A stretch of 64,000 bases of DNA, taken from CBDDKZ01 sp965230415 (GTDB taxonomy: Bacteria > Bacteroidota > Bacteroidia > Cytophagales > JAAEPT01). Positions 26,055 through 37,900 of this stretch are shown one piece after another. The position numbers and the translations under genes are program-made. Below the pieces are notes generated by a model, which was given only the letters and a program-made list of their open reading frames with translations, was not told where the DNA came from and made no database searches. Positions within the stretch are counted from its first letter, which is position 1. Each line of letters opens with the position of its first letter. The stretch covers positions 2,604,001-2,668,000 of the forward strand of contig CBDDKZ010000005.1 in the NCBI GenBank assembly GCA_965230415.1, read 5' to 3'.

Positions 26055-28814
26055 ATGAAAACTATACTACGCTTTTGCCTACTGCTTCTGGCGACAGTTT
26101 CAGTAATAAGGGGAGTTGGTCAATCTACGATTGACAGCATTACCCCAAGGTCCACTCAACGTGGAATAACCACTGAAGTTCTCATCTTTTGCTCAGGTAC
26201 AAGTTTTACATCCAATAATGTTGTGAGAGCTTACATGGAAACAACAATTATTATCCTAGGATCCACTGGGGCCAATAGGGTTTACGCGCATGAAAATGAA
26301 GTGCTTAACGACACAACACTAAGGACTTTATTTAATTTTGATGATTATGATCAGTTAGGAGAGTTTAATGTAACTATCCAAGCTGATAATCAGATCATAA
26401 ATGGAGAAGAGTCGATTAAGTTTACCCTTGAAGACGGAGGAGTTGCTGTACCCAAAATTCTGGAAGTAACACGCGATACCATATACCAGGGTGAAGATAT
26501 CGATATTTCATTGACTTCTGAATTTATTGATTATCATCAAGCCACTACCTATATCAACATGGTTAACGGATCAAAGTATTTTGTGGAGCATGACTATGAT
26601 GTACACGTACCTAACGACGTGAGTTTTAATTTTGTGGCGAGTCATGATATGCCAGCAGGTGCTTATGATTTGGAGATTAGGTATGGTAATCAATATATTG
26701 CCGAAGAAGCAGTAATTGTAGTTCAGGAAGCACTTAATGATCCGGTATTGTTAAGCATGGATCCTGATTCGGCAACACAAGATGACGGAATTATTACAGT
26801 CACAATTATTGGTGGGCATACACATTTTGGAGCAGATAGTGAGGTGGTCGCCTATTTAGATGCTAATGCTGCAAATAGAATTAATGCCTCAAATATGCAG
26901 TTCCCGAGTCAGGATACGATCATCGCTGAGTTTGAATTTTCCAACCTGAATTTACCTGCAAGTTATGATTTGACGGTAAGAACAAAACATGACGGTATTT
27001 TAGAGTTACAAGATGCATTTGAACTATTACCTGGTGAACATCAGGGGCAAATTGTTAATGTAGATCCCGACACCGTTTATATCGGTCAGGAACTGGAGAT
27101 TACAATTACAGGTCAGGATGTTGACTTTTTACAATCATCTCAGATAATTACCCTTTCTAGTGGTGGAGTTGTCGAAGACTATAATACAACTGCAATTAAT
27201 GAATCTACGCTGAAGTTTAATTTGGATGTAACTCCAAACTTATTACCCGGTCAGTATGATATTTTTCTGGATGTATTAAATGGCGAGGGGGACATCATGT
27301 TGGAAAACGGTATAACTGTGTTAAACGATCCCGATATGCCTTATCTGGTTTCGATATTCCCTACGAGTGCCAGACAGAATACTGAAAACTTTGTCATGTA
27401 CTTGGACACTAAAAATTTGCATTTAACGCAAAAGACGAGTGACCTGTATTTGATAGGAGTGGGAACAGGAGATATTATCAAGGCCACATCTACCAATAGC
27501 GTAAATGATGATCGCCTGGAAGCATATTTCAATTTTAGTCTGGATGACCCGGGCTATTATGAATTATGGTACTCGTCAAGTGATGGAGATACATTAGAAT
27601 TATATGATAAGTTTGACTTTCAACTTAATGTTAGTCCTAACGGTCAAATTGTTGGAATCGATCCTGATAGTATTAATTATGACCAGGATATAGATATTAC
27701 CATAACACTATCTGAAATAGATTTTACTTCCGGTACGGAGATTTTTACCTTGACCAATATTCAATCAGGGACAGAAATAGTGCTTCAAAATGGAGCAGTT
27801 AGTAATGACCAAACTAAGGTGAATGCATCCTATCAGTTGGGAGCAGGTGAGGTCTTTGAGCCAGGTATTTATAATTTGGACCTGTTTATTCCTTCATTTG
27901 GAGCTGAATATACATTGGATAGTGCTCTGGTAATTTTGGGAGACGCGGAAACAAAACTCATCGGTATTACCAATGATATAATTTCACATGACGAATCGTC
28001 CATTTCCATTAAAATTATAGGGCAAAATATGGCGTTTTTGACCAATGAAGTAGAACTTGCTTATTTCGTTCAGGATACTATTCAAATTGACCCAGGTAAA
28101 TTAAAGGTCTTGCACGATGATACCTTGCTCTTTGAGTTTGTATTGTTACCTGAGCATCGAATCGGAGCATATGATTTGAGGGTGTCTTTACTGGGGATTG
28201 ATAATTACTGGTTGTATAATGTGCTTCATATTGAGGCAAATGACGATTACCCGTTTGTTGATAGCCCATCTGATAATGAGGTAGTTGGTGCCAGTAATGA
28301 AACATTTACAGTACCTGTAAATGCTTATAATTTGGATATTAGTAATATTGAGAATGCTACCATTTATTTGGATCATTATGGAGAAATACTGGAAGCTAAT
28401 GCTATAAATCAGATTAGTGATGATGAGTTTGAAATCACATTTGATGTACCTGAGGATTTAAATTTTGGAGAAAAAGTGTATGATTTAATTATCGTTGATG
28501 ACAATTTTGATTCTCCATATTTAAGCAATGATGTTACAGGAATAAAAGGTGCTGTTACTATAATAGGACGATTAGTACCTGTTTTTGATATACAGGAGAA
28601 CATTACCGTGAATGTATATCCGAATCCTTCAAAAGGGATTGTTAGTCTGTCAGAAAAAGTAGAGCAAGCATATGTATATAATTTGCTTGGAACCCTTCAG
28701 TTTTCTGAGAAGAATACTTCAAAACTACATTTGGGTACTTTAAATCCGGGTAGTTATTTGTTACATGTACTTATAGATGGCCGTGTTGAGCTAAAGCAAA
28801 TATATTTGGAGTAA
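26055..28814 (+). CDS. Secreted Ig/TIG-like repeat protein, T9SS type A cargo
   Basis: Secreted protein of 919 residues. A signal peptide (about 1-23, ending GVGQ) is followed by about eight beta-sandwich repeats of roughly 95 residues, each opening with a pattern such as IxxIxPDSxxxGxxIxITI and reading like TIG/Ig-type domains. The repeats are diverged from one another, in contrast with the near-identical ones in the 2275-residue protein. The C-terminal sorting domain (about 854-919) has VYPNPSKGIVSL, then LGTLNPGSYLLHV and a final KQIYLE, typical of type A substrates of type IX secretion. Adhesion or structural roles are likely; no catalytic motif is seen. Confidence 0.8.
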   Translation: MKTILRFCLLLLATVSVIRGVGQSTIDSITPRSTQRGITTEVLIFCSGTSFTSNNVVRAYMETTIIILGSTGANRVYAHENEVLNDTTLRTLFNFDDYDQLGEFNVTIQADNQIINGEESIKFTLEDGGVAVPKILEVTRDTIYQGEDIDISLTSEFIDYHQATTYINMVNGSKYFVEHDYDVHVPNDVSFNFVASHDMPAGAYDLEIRYGNQYIAEEAVIVVQEALNDPVLLSMDPDSATQDDGIITVTIIGGHTHFGADSEVVAYLDANAANRINASNMQFPSQDTIIAEFEFSNLNLPASYDLTVRTKHDGILELQDAFELLPGEHQGQIVNVDPDTVYIGQELEITITGQDVDFLQSSQIITLSSGGVVEDYNTTAINESTLKFNLDVTPNLLPGQYDIFLDVLNGEGDIMLENGITVLNDPDMPYLVSIFPTSARQNTENFVMYLDTKNLHLTQKTSDLYLIGVGTGDIIKATSTNSVNDDRLEAYFNFSLDDPGYYELWYSSSDGDTLELYDKFDFQLNVSPNGQIVGIDPDSINYDQDIDITITLSEIDFTSGTEIFTLTNIQSGTEIVLQNGAVSNDQTKVNASYQLGAGEVFEPGIYNLDLFIPSFGAEYTLDSALVILGDAETKLIGITNDIISHDESSISIKIIGQNMAFLTNEVELAYFVQDTIQIDPGKLKVLHDDTLLFEFVLLPEHRIGAYDLRVSLLGIDNYWLYNVLHIEANDDYPFVDSPSDNEVVGASNETFTVPVNAYNLDISNIENATIYLDHYGEILEANAINQISDDEFEITFDVPEDLNFGEKVYDLIIVDDNFDSPYLSNDVTGIKGAVTIIGRLVPVFDIQENITVNVYPNPSKGIVSLSEKVEQAYVYNLLGTLQFSEKNTSKLHLGTLNPGSYLLHVLIDGRVELKQIYLE

Positions 28815-28851
28815 ACCTTTGATTTAGAGAATATTGAAAAAACTGTTTAGA

Positions 28852-28878
28852 AAGGGGCTGCCTTAAAAGCAGCCCCTT
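28852..28878. terminator. Bidirectional terminator between converging cargo genes
   Basis: A perfect 10-bp stem (28852-28861 AAGGGGCTGC with 28869-28878) and a 7-nt loop sit between two converging stops. The stem sequence resembles that of the terminator at 31903-31928. Confidence 0.75.
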
Positions 28879-28911
28879 AATGAAATAAGTTGTTTTTTGC
28901 TTCAAATACTT

Positions 28912-31707
28912 TTAGCGCTTATAGATTTTTCCAATTTTCCGGCTATGCGGACTTATTAGTTCGATATAATAAAGGCCAAAGTCTAAGTCTGATAAGTCGA
29001 TGGAAATCACCGCTTCCGTGCCCAATTTCTGTGTGCGTAATTTCACGCCATTGCTATTGAATATGGAATATCCAAGATCCATTTGATCACTATTGGTGAT
29101 AAATAGGTGTCCATTGGTTGGGTTTGGATACATGTACTCTTCAAAGTCTTCATAGCCCTCATTACCACTAACAAGGTCCGGAATAAATTCTGCGCTGAAA
29201 ACACCGTTACCATGCGTGGCTACAGCAACGGTTCCATCTGATCGCGCTCTTACCATACGAACAGCTACATTACCAATTTTATTTGTAGCCTGTTGAACCC
29301 ATACAGTATTTGTACCATTCAATTCATTTGTAGCATATAAGCCTGTACTTGTACCCGCAAAAAAGACCTCACTGTTTCCAATTTTTAAATTCTCGAACCA
29401 AAAAACGATAGGTCCGGCTCCTGAACCATCTTCATTTTCTTCCAAATTACCACTGATGTTTGTCCAGGTTGTTCCGGCATCTTCTGTCATAAATACACTG
29501 GGAACACCGAAATTTGAAAACGTGATAAACCAACGGTCACCATTGCTAGGATCTACCTTAACACAGCTGATCCAGGCGGATTCGGCACCGACTGCGGGTG
29601 TAAATAAATCTGATGCCGTTGCGACTTTAGTAAAACCGGCTCCTGCACTATTGCAATCTTCACAAACAAAAATATTCCCATCCCGAGTTCCTAACACCAC
29701 TTTGTTCGCTGGTGTTACACAGACATCAAAATTGGAAAATGCCGGTACATCAGAATCACCTAATACTTTTTCCCATTCGAATCCGGGTTGGGCAAGCCAG
29801 GGTATTTCAGTGTTGCCCACAGGTAATGATGAAGCATTTGGCAGATACCAGAATTCATTGCCGTAAATTGTATAAACCATATCATTATCATTGGGATCCA
29901 ATCGCATTGGATTTACAAATTGCGAATTTGGATCCCCGAGCTGCCCCCTGTTGAGAACCGTAACAGAAGAACTAATATCGTTATTGGAGTCTAATTCAGT
30001 TCTGATGATATTAGAAAAGATTATTGACGTATATATGACAGTACGGCCGGGAATATTGGCAATTTCACCATATCCGCCTTCATTGACACTGGCTTCGACC
30101 CAATTGTGTTGAAAGGTTGTATCCATTGAAACCCTAAAACTATTATCCATAAAACCGGCAACAATTTCTGGTCTTCCGGATTCAGGGTGTAGTGATACGC
30201 CAAATGATTGACTGCTTATTAAGTTATAATTGACAGATTCCCAATTAACCGGTGTTTCATCCATTTCATTACCTAAATTGTTGGAAGTAACATGAATTCC
30301 ACCGTCAGATAATGAAAACATACGATTAGCATCATTTGGATCAAAATACAGCGCATGTATATCCGGGTGGTGATTTTCGTAGATCTCAAACCTATTAGCC
30401 GTATTGAATCCTCCAATTTTAGTAGTGCTGGAATTGTCTGTAAAACCTGAGGTTGATCGCCACAAATTTGCTGCTCCTACAAACACGGTGTTAGAATCGT
30501 TAGGATGAATTGCGATACATAAATTATAGCCTATTTGAGGATTAAAGGTACCTATCGGCGAGGCGTTTTTGGGTAAGTTTTCCGATAAGTCAGTCCATGT
30601 GCCTCCATGGTTAATGCGACCACTTTCATCACCAATACCGGCCATATAGTTATATCGAAGTAAGTAGTGTTGTGATTTACCCGAGGCAAGGAAATATACG
30701 GATGGATTTGTACCATTTCTGGAACCAATTACCATACGTTGGATATCATTTTTGTCAAAAACAGTAGGTGCGCTAATTTCTGTCCATGTGATGCCGTTAT
30801 CAGCTGAACGATAGATCCCTGTTAAACTATCAGGTAAAGCATCGTAACGATTACCTATTGCCGCGTAGCAGGTACCATCTTTCGTGATATATACGTCAGT
30901 GTCGGTGGTAGAAAAGATCGATTCAGCACCTAATAATACTGTCCAACTATCTCCGGCATCACTTGATTTTAGAATAGCACCGCTGGCTGCAACGTATAAG
31001 TCTCCCGTTTCGGGATGAATGACAATTCGCCATGTTCGATCAAAAACATTGTCTACACGTGTGGAAATACCCTCTATAGTTGCAGGAAGCACGGCCCATG
31101 TACGTCCGCCATCTTCTGATTTGTATACACCATGTCCGCCATAGAAACCATCAACAAAATCAGCCGTATGAGTGACTGAAGCTGTACTTCCCACCAGTTC
31201 GCCGCCGGTGTAATACCATACGTCCTCAAAGCCCGGCCTGGTATCCTGAACAATGGATGTGACGGATGGATTTTCGGCAATAGTTGAAGTCTTTTTCCAC
31301 GAAGCACCTCCGTCCTCGCTGCGCCAAAGTCCTCCTGTTACGCTACCTGCCACCATCACCTGGGGGTTTCGTATATCGATCACCATGGTTCGCATACGAC
31401 CACCCAAATCAAATGGCCCACGATGTTTCCAGTTTACGTTGTTCACGTCTATTCCATTAGACTTTAAGCGTTGTGAAGTGCTCTTTTTTTTATTCGCAAA
31501 GGTTAGCGCTTTGTGATTTATGTTTTCGGGTATTTCTCCCGTTCGTGGATCAGCATAGCGCTGCCGAAAAAAACCTTCCTTTTTGGCAGGGTCGCCTTCA
31601 AAATTTAGTGAATTATCTTCGGCTTCCAGAGTTGTTTGTCCAATTCCTGAAAAGGCCCGTAATAAAATTACAAGTGCCAAAATACGTTTTTTGTACAGAT
31701 TTGTCAT
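28912..31707 (-). CDS. Secreted BNR/Asp-box beta-propeller protein, T9SS type A cargo
   Basis: Secreted protein of 931 residues. The signal peptide lies at about 1-23. The body (about 85-840) is a sortilin/VPS10-like or sialidase-like beta-propeller with repeated Asp-box motifs: RSEDGGASW, KSEDGGRTW, KSSDAGDSW, RSADNGITW, MTEDAGTTW. The C-terminal type A sorting domain (about 857-931) begins MYPNPTNGHLFI and ends GKIYKR. Asp-box propellers occur in glycosidases and in binding proteins; I cannot see a convincing sialidase active site, so binding is as likely as catalysis. It converges with the upstream-facing TIG-like cargo gene. Confidence 0.85.
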   Translation of the reverse strand: MTNLYKKRILALVILLRAFSGIGQTTLEAEDNSLNFEGDPAKKEGFFRQRYADPRTGEIPENINHKALTFANKKKSTSQRLKSNGIDVNNVNWKHRGPFDLGGRMRTMVIDIRNPQVMVAGSVTGGLWRSEDGGASWKKTSTIAENPSVTSIVQDTRPGFEDVWYYTGGELVGSTASVTHTADFVDGFYGGHGVYKSEDGGRTWAVLPATIEGISTRVDNVFDRTWRIVIHPETGDLYVAASGAILKSSDAGDSWTVLLGAESIFSTTDTDVYITKDGTCYAAIGNRYDALPDSLTGIYRSADNGITWTEISAPTVFDKNDIQRMVIGSRNGTNPSVYFLASGKSQHYLLRYNYMAGIGDESGRINHGGTWTDLSENLPKNASPIGTFNPQIGYNLCIAIHPNDSNTVFVGAANLWRSTSGFTDNSSTTKIGGFNTANRFEIYENHHPDIHALYFDPNDANRMFSLSDGGIHVTSNNLGNEMDETPVNWESVNYNLISSQSFGVSLHPESGRPEIVAGFMDNSFRVSMDTTFQHNWVEASVNEGGYGEIANIPGRTVIYTSIIFSNIIRTELDSNNDISSSVTVLNRGQLGDPNSQFVNPMRLDPNDNDMVYTIYGNEFWYLPNASSLPVGNTEIPWLAQPGFEWEKVLGDSDVPAFSNFDVCVTPANKVVLGTRDGNIFVCEDCNSAGAGFTKVATASDLFTPAVGAESAWISCVKVDPSNGDRWFITFSNFGVPSVFMTEDAGTTWTNISGNLEENEDGSGAGPIVFWFENLKIGNSEVFFAGTSTGLYATNELNGTNTVWVQQATNKIGNVAVRMVRARSDGTVAVATHGNGVFSAEFIPDLVSGNEGYEDFEEYMYPNPTNGHLFITNSDQMDLGYSIFNSNGVKLRTQKLGTEAVISIDLSDLDFGLYYIELISPHSRKIGKIYKR

Positions 31708-31902
31708 TGAGTAAATGGATTAAATGTTTAAAAATAGAAAAGTAGGAAGAATTACCTACAGCGTGTTAATCACATTTTTCGGGGAGGAATTAAATATATA
31801 TATATTTGATTATGTTTCAAATAATTCAAAGATAAATACTGTTAATAGCTGTAAGTTATTTACTTTTTTAAATTAGGTAAAGTAATCCTAAAAACGAAAA
31901 AA

Positions 31903-31928
31903 GGGGCTGCCTCGAACGAGACAGCCCC
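31903..31928 (-). terminator. Terminator of the 2275-residue cargo gene
   Basis: The 12-nt arm 31903-31914 pairs with 31917-31928 (one G-T pair on the RNA of the minus strand; the top closes as a small loop). It is followed on the minus strand by TTTTTTCG. It lies 24 bp after the stop of the giant gene. Confidence 0.85.
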
Positions 31929-31951
31929 CCAATATTCGTTTTTTTAAAATA

Positions 31952-34900
31952 CTACTGTTTCACAAATCTCACAAATTCGATACCTGAGATTGTTTCAATT
32001 TGTACTGTGTATATGCCTGTAGCCAGGTCAGAAACATCAACTTTCATTGTATTTCCTGAACCGATTACCGGGCTGTTAACAACACCTCTGTTTCCGATGA
32101 TTGTAGCTTTAAGGATGTCAGCTCCTTGCGCTTCTATCGTAATTTCATCGAATGCAGGGTTAGGAAGTAATGAGAAAGACACTGCTTCTGTTGTTACTGC
32201 CTTTTTAGCTACTCCCGCACATTCACCCATCGTGTAGCTGTGGTCGGTTCTTGCTCCAATGTATTGGCCACCAGGACGATCGTACTTGAAGAAGAATTCC
32301 ACTGTTGATCCTTGTGCTATATTATCCAGTCCAAAGATGCGCTGTCCGAAGTCAACCGATGCAGCAAATGATCCACGGTAGTTGCCGTCAACCCACTGAT
32401 CCATAAATACAAAGCCATTGCCCATACCGGCTAAACCATCCCAGTCTACTACTAATTGGTTACCATTTTCTGAAATAGATAAGGTGTACTCACCGTTAGC
32501 AGCTTCAACTTCACAACCGGCTTCTTCATCGATTTCACCATCGCAGTTGTCATCGAAACCATTTCCTGGTATTTCATCTACACCTGGGTTGATACCCGAG
32601 TGCGAATCGTTACAGTCACCAGAAATTAGTACAAACGCTTCCGGTACATTTCCAGGGTTGCTACAAGCCCACACCCAAGTGTTGTTAGCTCCCCATCCGT
32701 CTCTGTCGCTATCAGCGAAGAATTGTGTTTGTACACCTTCATCGATTTCACCGTCACAATCGTTATCGATCTCATCACAGATTTCAGTAGCATCCGGATT
32801 TACCGCTCCGTTGTTGTCGTCACAATCTTCATCGTTTAATACAAATCCGCTGATCACTGCACAAGCACTTAAGCTTGAATCCGGAGTTCCGAAACCGTCA
32901 CCGTCAACATCCTGGTATTGCATGATCAACAATCCTTCGTTGTTCACACCATTACAGTTGTTATCGATTTGGTCACATAGCTCTTGCTCGTCAGGGTTCA
33001 TATTGTCACGTGTATCGTCACAATCTCCTGCACGGTCTACATAGCCATCAGGCTGTGTACAAGATTCGATCGTGATATCCGGGTTTCCGTAAGTATCGTT
33101 ATCCTGGTCACGGTACCAGGTAATTAAGTCACCGTCTTCGTCAATTTCACCGTCGCAGTCGTTATCAATGCCATCGCAGATTTCAGCTGCATTAGGGTTA
33201 ACTGCACTGTTTTCGTCGTTACAGTCCTCATCGTTAGATGATATACCTACAAAGAAACCACATGATTGTACCGGACGACTTGGGTCACCAAAACCGTCGT
33301 TATCATCATCCGCAAAGAATTGTGAAGTGGCGATTCCTTCATCTACCTGACCATCGCAGTCGTTGTCACGTTGGTCACAGTTTTCCGGTGCACCAGGGAA
33401 GTCAACATCGCGTGTATCGTCACAGTCATCGTTGTTGGTTTCATACAAGAACGCAGGTTCAGGAGAAACACATGCAGCGATCGGATCTTCGGTTTGGCTA
33501 CCAAATTGATCCTGGTCACGGTCAAAGTAGAATAAGGTAAGTACACCTTCATCGATTTGACCATCGCAATCGTTATCAACGCCGTCACAAACCTCTGTAG
33601 CACCAGGGTTAATAGCCGGGTTGTTATCATCACAGTCTACATCGGCTGTAAATCCATCGTTGTCATTGTCAACAGGACCCGCTTCTAAAGTAAACACATA
33701 ATCATCTACATTGAAGCCATTGGCCAATGCATTGAATCTTAAGATGTGTGTACCGGCAGTCATTTGAAGACCTTCAGCCGTCACCGTCTGATAACTTTGC
33801 CAGTTACCTGTATTTGGTACGTTGATAGTTCCTGTCAACGAATTGCCATCAAGCTCTAAGTTGAAGCTTGTACCGCTATTGATAGATGCAACACTTACAG
33901 CTACACTGTATGAACCGGTAGTCTGAACGTCCACGGTGTATTCTAACCACTCACCGTCAAATATCCAGCCAACGTTACCGTTAGAAGAACCAACTTCTAC
34001 GTCTACATCGTCGCTACGTAAGAAATTACCGTTGTTACCCGCATCGGTATCGAAGTAAGCTTCGTTAGCGCCACCTTCATCATAGAATTCTGCTTCCACA
34101 GTACCAGGGATTACCTGAGCAGTACCATTAAATGGCGTTTGGTTGCTCGCAGCAGGATGCACACGTACACTTACCGTACCGAAATTAGTAGCACCATCGT
34201 CATCAGTAGCCGTTAAACGGAACTCGTAAAGACCTGCTACCAATCCTGATATTGTAGGCTCTATGGTAGTGGCGTTTCCGATTGTTGCTGTATTCGGCCC
34301 ACTGTCTTGCGTCCATTGAAGTGAAACGATTGTACCATCGTTATCAAATGCTACGGCATCATCAATGGCTAAGAAGTCCGTTGGCAAGGTAATTTGCTTG
34401 AAGTCACCAGCACCTACAACCGGAGGCTGATTTTCGGCAGGGTTCACACGTACACTTACCGTACCGAAATTAGTAGCACCATCGTCGTCAGTTGCTGTTA
34501 AACGGAATTCATACAAGCCTGCTACCAAACCTGATATTGTAGGCTCTATTGTAGTAGCGTTACCAATTGTTGCCGTACTCGGCCCACTGTCTTGCGTCCA
34601 CTGAAGTGAAACGATCGTACCATCGTTATCAAATGCTACTGCGTCGTCAATGGCTAAGAAATCCGTTGGTAAGGTAATTTGCTTGAAGTCACCAGCACCT
34701 ACAACAGGCGGTTGGTTTTCAGCAGGGTTTACACGAACACTTACTGTACCGAAGTTCGTGGCACCATCATCATCAGTAGCTGTTAAACGGAACTCGTAAA
34801 GACCTTCTACCAAACCAGAGAATGTAGGTTCAATAGTAGTACCATCAGTGATCGTAGCTGTATTAGGTCCTGAATCTTGTGTCCACTGTAATGAAGCAAT

Positions 34901-37900
34901 AGTACCATCGTTATCGAAAGCTGTTGCATCGTTGATAATTACTGAGTTGGTAGGCAAGGTGATTTGCTTGAAGTCACCAGCACCTACAACAGGTGGTTGG
35001 TTTTCAGCAGGATTTACACGTACACTTACTGTACCGAAGCTCGAGGCACCATCATCATCTGTCCCTGTTAATCGGAATTCATACAGACCTTCTACCAAAC
35101 CAGAGAATGTAGGTTCAATAGTAGTACCATTGCTGATCGTAGCTGTATTAGGTCCTGAATCTTGTGTCCACTGTAATGAAGCAATAGTACCATCGTTATC
35201 GAATGCTACCGCATCGTTAACAGTTACCGAGTTCGTAGGCAAAGTGATTTGTTTAAAATCACCTGCAGCCACTACTGGTGGTTGGTTTTCAGCAGGATTT
35301 ACACGTACGCTTACTAAACCAAAGCTAGAGGCACCATCGTCATCTGTTCCTGTTAATCGGAAATCATACAAACCTTCTACCAAACCAGAGAATGTAGGTT
35401 CAATAGTAGTACCATTGCTGATCGTCGCGGTGTTAGGTCCTGCATCTTGTGACCACTGTAGAGAAGCTATCGTACCGTCGTTATCGAAAGCTACCGCATC
35501 GTTTATAGTTACCGAGTTGGTAGGTAAGGTGATTTGCTTGAAGTCACCGGCTGCCACAACAGGTGGTTGGTTGTCATCGCAAGTAGTTATGTTAACTATT
35601 TGCTGAGGAACTTGTATTACGTTTCCATCTACGCGAATATCAACTAGAACACTTACTGAAGTTGCTACGTTATATGTGCGAGAGATTGGTGAGCCGTCAT
35701 AAGCTAAAAGCTCAGTAGTGATACCGTCTCCAAACAAAGTGAAGTTGATAGCATCAATATCGCTAACAGTAGTAGCAGAAGTAACATCAATGATTAACTC
35801 TTCACCTATACATAATTCGTTAGAATTAACAGTGTAGTCAAATTGAACGGCTGCTCCGTTACAGTTTTCATCAACATCATTGTTAATGATTTCATCAGCA
35901 TCAGGATTGATGTTTGGATTATTGTCATCACAATCATCTTCCACGAAAAAGCCGTCATTATCATTATCAATTAGCTCACGGTCTAGTACGAATACAAATT
36001 CATCTACATTAAAACCGTTTGCAGTTGCATTGAAACGTAGAACGTGTGTTCCTGCAGTTAAATTAAGATCAGAAACAGATACTGTTTGATAAGTTTGCCA
36101 GTTACCTGTGTTTGGAACGTCTATTGAACCAGTAAGTTCTTGTCCGTCTAGCATTAAATTAAAGCTTGTTCCGCTGTTGATAGAAGCGACACTTGCGTTT
36201 ACCGTATAAAGTCCGTCAGACGCAACTACTACTGTATAATTCAACCACTCACCATCAAAAATCCATCCAACGTTACCGTTAGAAGAACCAAATTCTACAT
36301 CAACATCATCGTTACGAATGGCGTTACCATTGTTTCCGGCATCGGTATCAAAATAAGCAACGCCTGCGCCACCTTCGTCGTAGAATTCAGCTTCTACTAA
36401 ACCAGGGATAGCCTGTGGAGTGCCATTGAAAGGTGTTCCGCCGATAATTGAAGCATCCTGACCGTCACAATCTTCATCGATACCATTTCCTGGTATATCA
36501 GTAGCACCCGGGTTAATATCAGGATTGTTGTCATCGCAATCAACTACTGCAGAATATCCATCATTATCTTCATCACCAATTCCCTGAAGATTGATCGTTG
36601 CTTCCCACATACCACGTCCATAAGTTGCAGCACGTAGTTTAGAGGTGGCGTAGTTGATTTCCATTTCGTAAATAGGGGTATTTGGAAGACCATTATCCAT
36701 TTTTACCCAGTTACTTGTGTTGTCATCTGTAGTAAACAAACCAACTTCTGTACCAACATAAAGTGTGTTATCCGAATCGTTTGCCCAAAGTACACATCTC
36801 ACTGCCACATTTGGAAGGTTGTTATCTATGTTTGTCCATGTTACACCACCGTCTTCAGAAACATATACAGTATTGCTATAAGCTGCAACAACTTTTAATG
36901 GATCCACTGCATTAACGTTGAAGAATGCATAACCTCTGATAGTTGTCATTTCAGTCCATGTAGCACCTGCGTCATGTGAATAGTAACTAGCATTTCTGGT
37001 ACTTAGATAGATGTAGTTCGGATTTTGAGCAACATCAAAGTGTTGTAACTCCTGACCGCTAAATGTAGTTAGTGGAGTCCAGTTGATACCTGCATCTGTT
37101 GACTTATACATTTGATCTAAACCTACATAGATCGTATTGTGATCAACAGGGTCCATTTCGAAAGGAGAAACCCATGCGAAGTCACCTGAAACAGGACGAT
37201 TAATTGGGGCGAAGTTTTTACCAAAATTTGTTTTCTTTTGGATGTATCCCCACTGTGTTGTAGTATAAACGATACTAGGGTCTTCATAGTCGATGAATGT
37301 TTCCATTCCATCACCGCCATTGATTTTATACCAAGAAGTAACATTGTTTTCTTCCAATGCCCATGTACCATTATCCTGTGAACCTGCCGTGATAAAATAA
37401 GGCATGCTTTCAACACCACCCATACGGTAGTACTGTCTGATACCTAAATTACCTGTGATGTCATCCCAGTTACTTGTGAAAGTCTCTTTTTTGTAGAGTC
37501 CTCCATCAGTAGCTAAATATACTTTACCATTGATGATTTCAATATCAACGTTGTCATCATGTAAAGTGCGATTTCCGTTTACGGTTCTGTCCATGGTAAA
37601 TGAAGCAGCACCATCTGTTGAGCGGAATAAGAATATACCACCGATCATTACATCGTCGATATTTGTTTCTGATACCATTACGGCGTGGTGTACCCAAGAC
37701 TGTCCACCAGAAGAAAATGATCCTCTTCCAAGGTAGTTTGTACCGTTAGATGGTGAAGCAGCTAAACGTTGCTCGAATGTGTCTCCACCGTCCATTGAAC
37801 GATAAATAGCACGTAAACCGTAATCTGATGATGATTGGAAGTGGTATACTACTTCAGGGTTAGCAGCAGTAACAGCCACTTTACCGTCATTAACAGCTCC

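Noticed and set aside
32418..33044. A 208-codon open frame on the plus strand
   Set aside because: It is a low-complexity Ser/Pro-rich shadow of the MopE-type repeats on the minus strand.
34148..35572. Regular direct repeats considered as a CRISPR array
   Set aside because: The 285-bp units are coding, in frame and nearly identical along their full length; there are no short repeats with unique spacers.
34848..35606. A 252-codon open frame on the plus strand
   Set aside because: It runs antisense through the five 285-bp repeats of the giant gene and repeats with them; the minus strand has signal peptide, domains and sorting signal.
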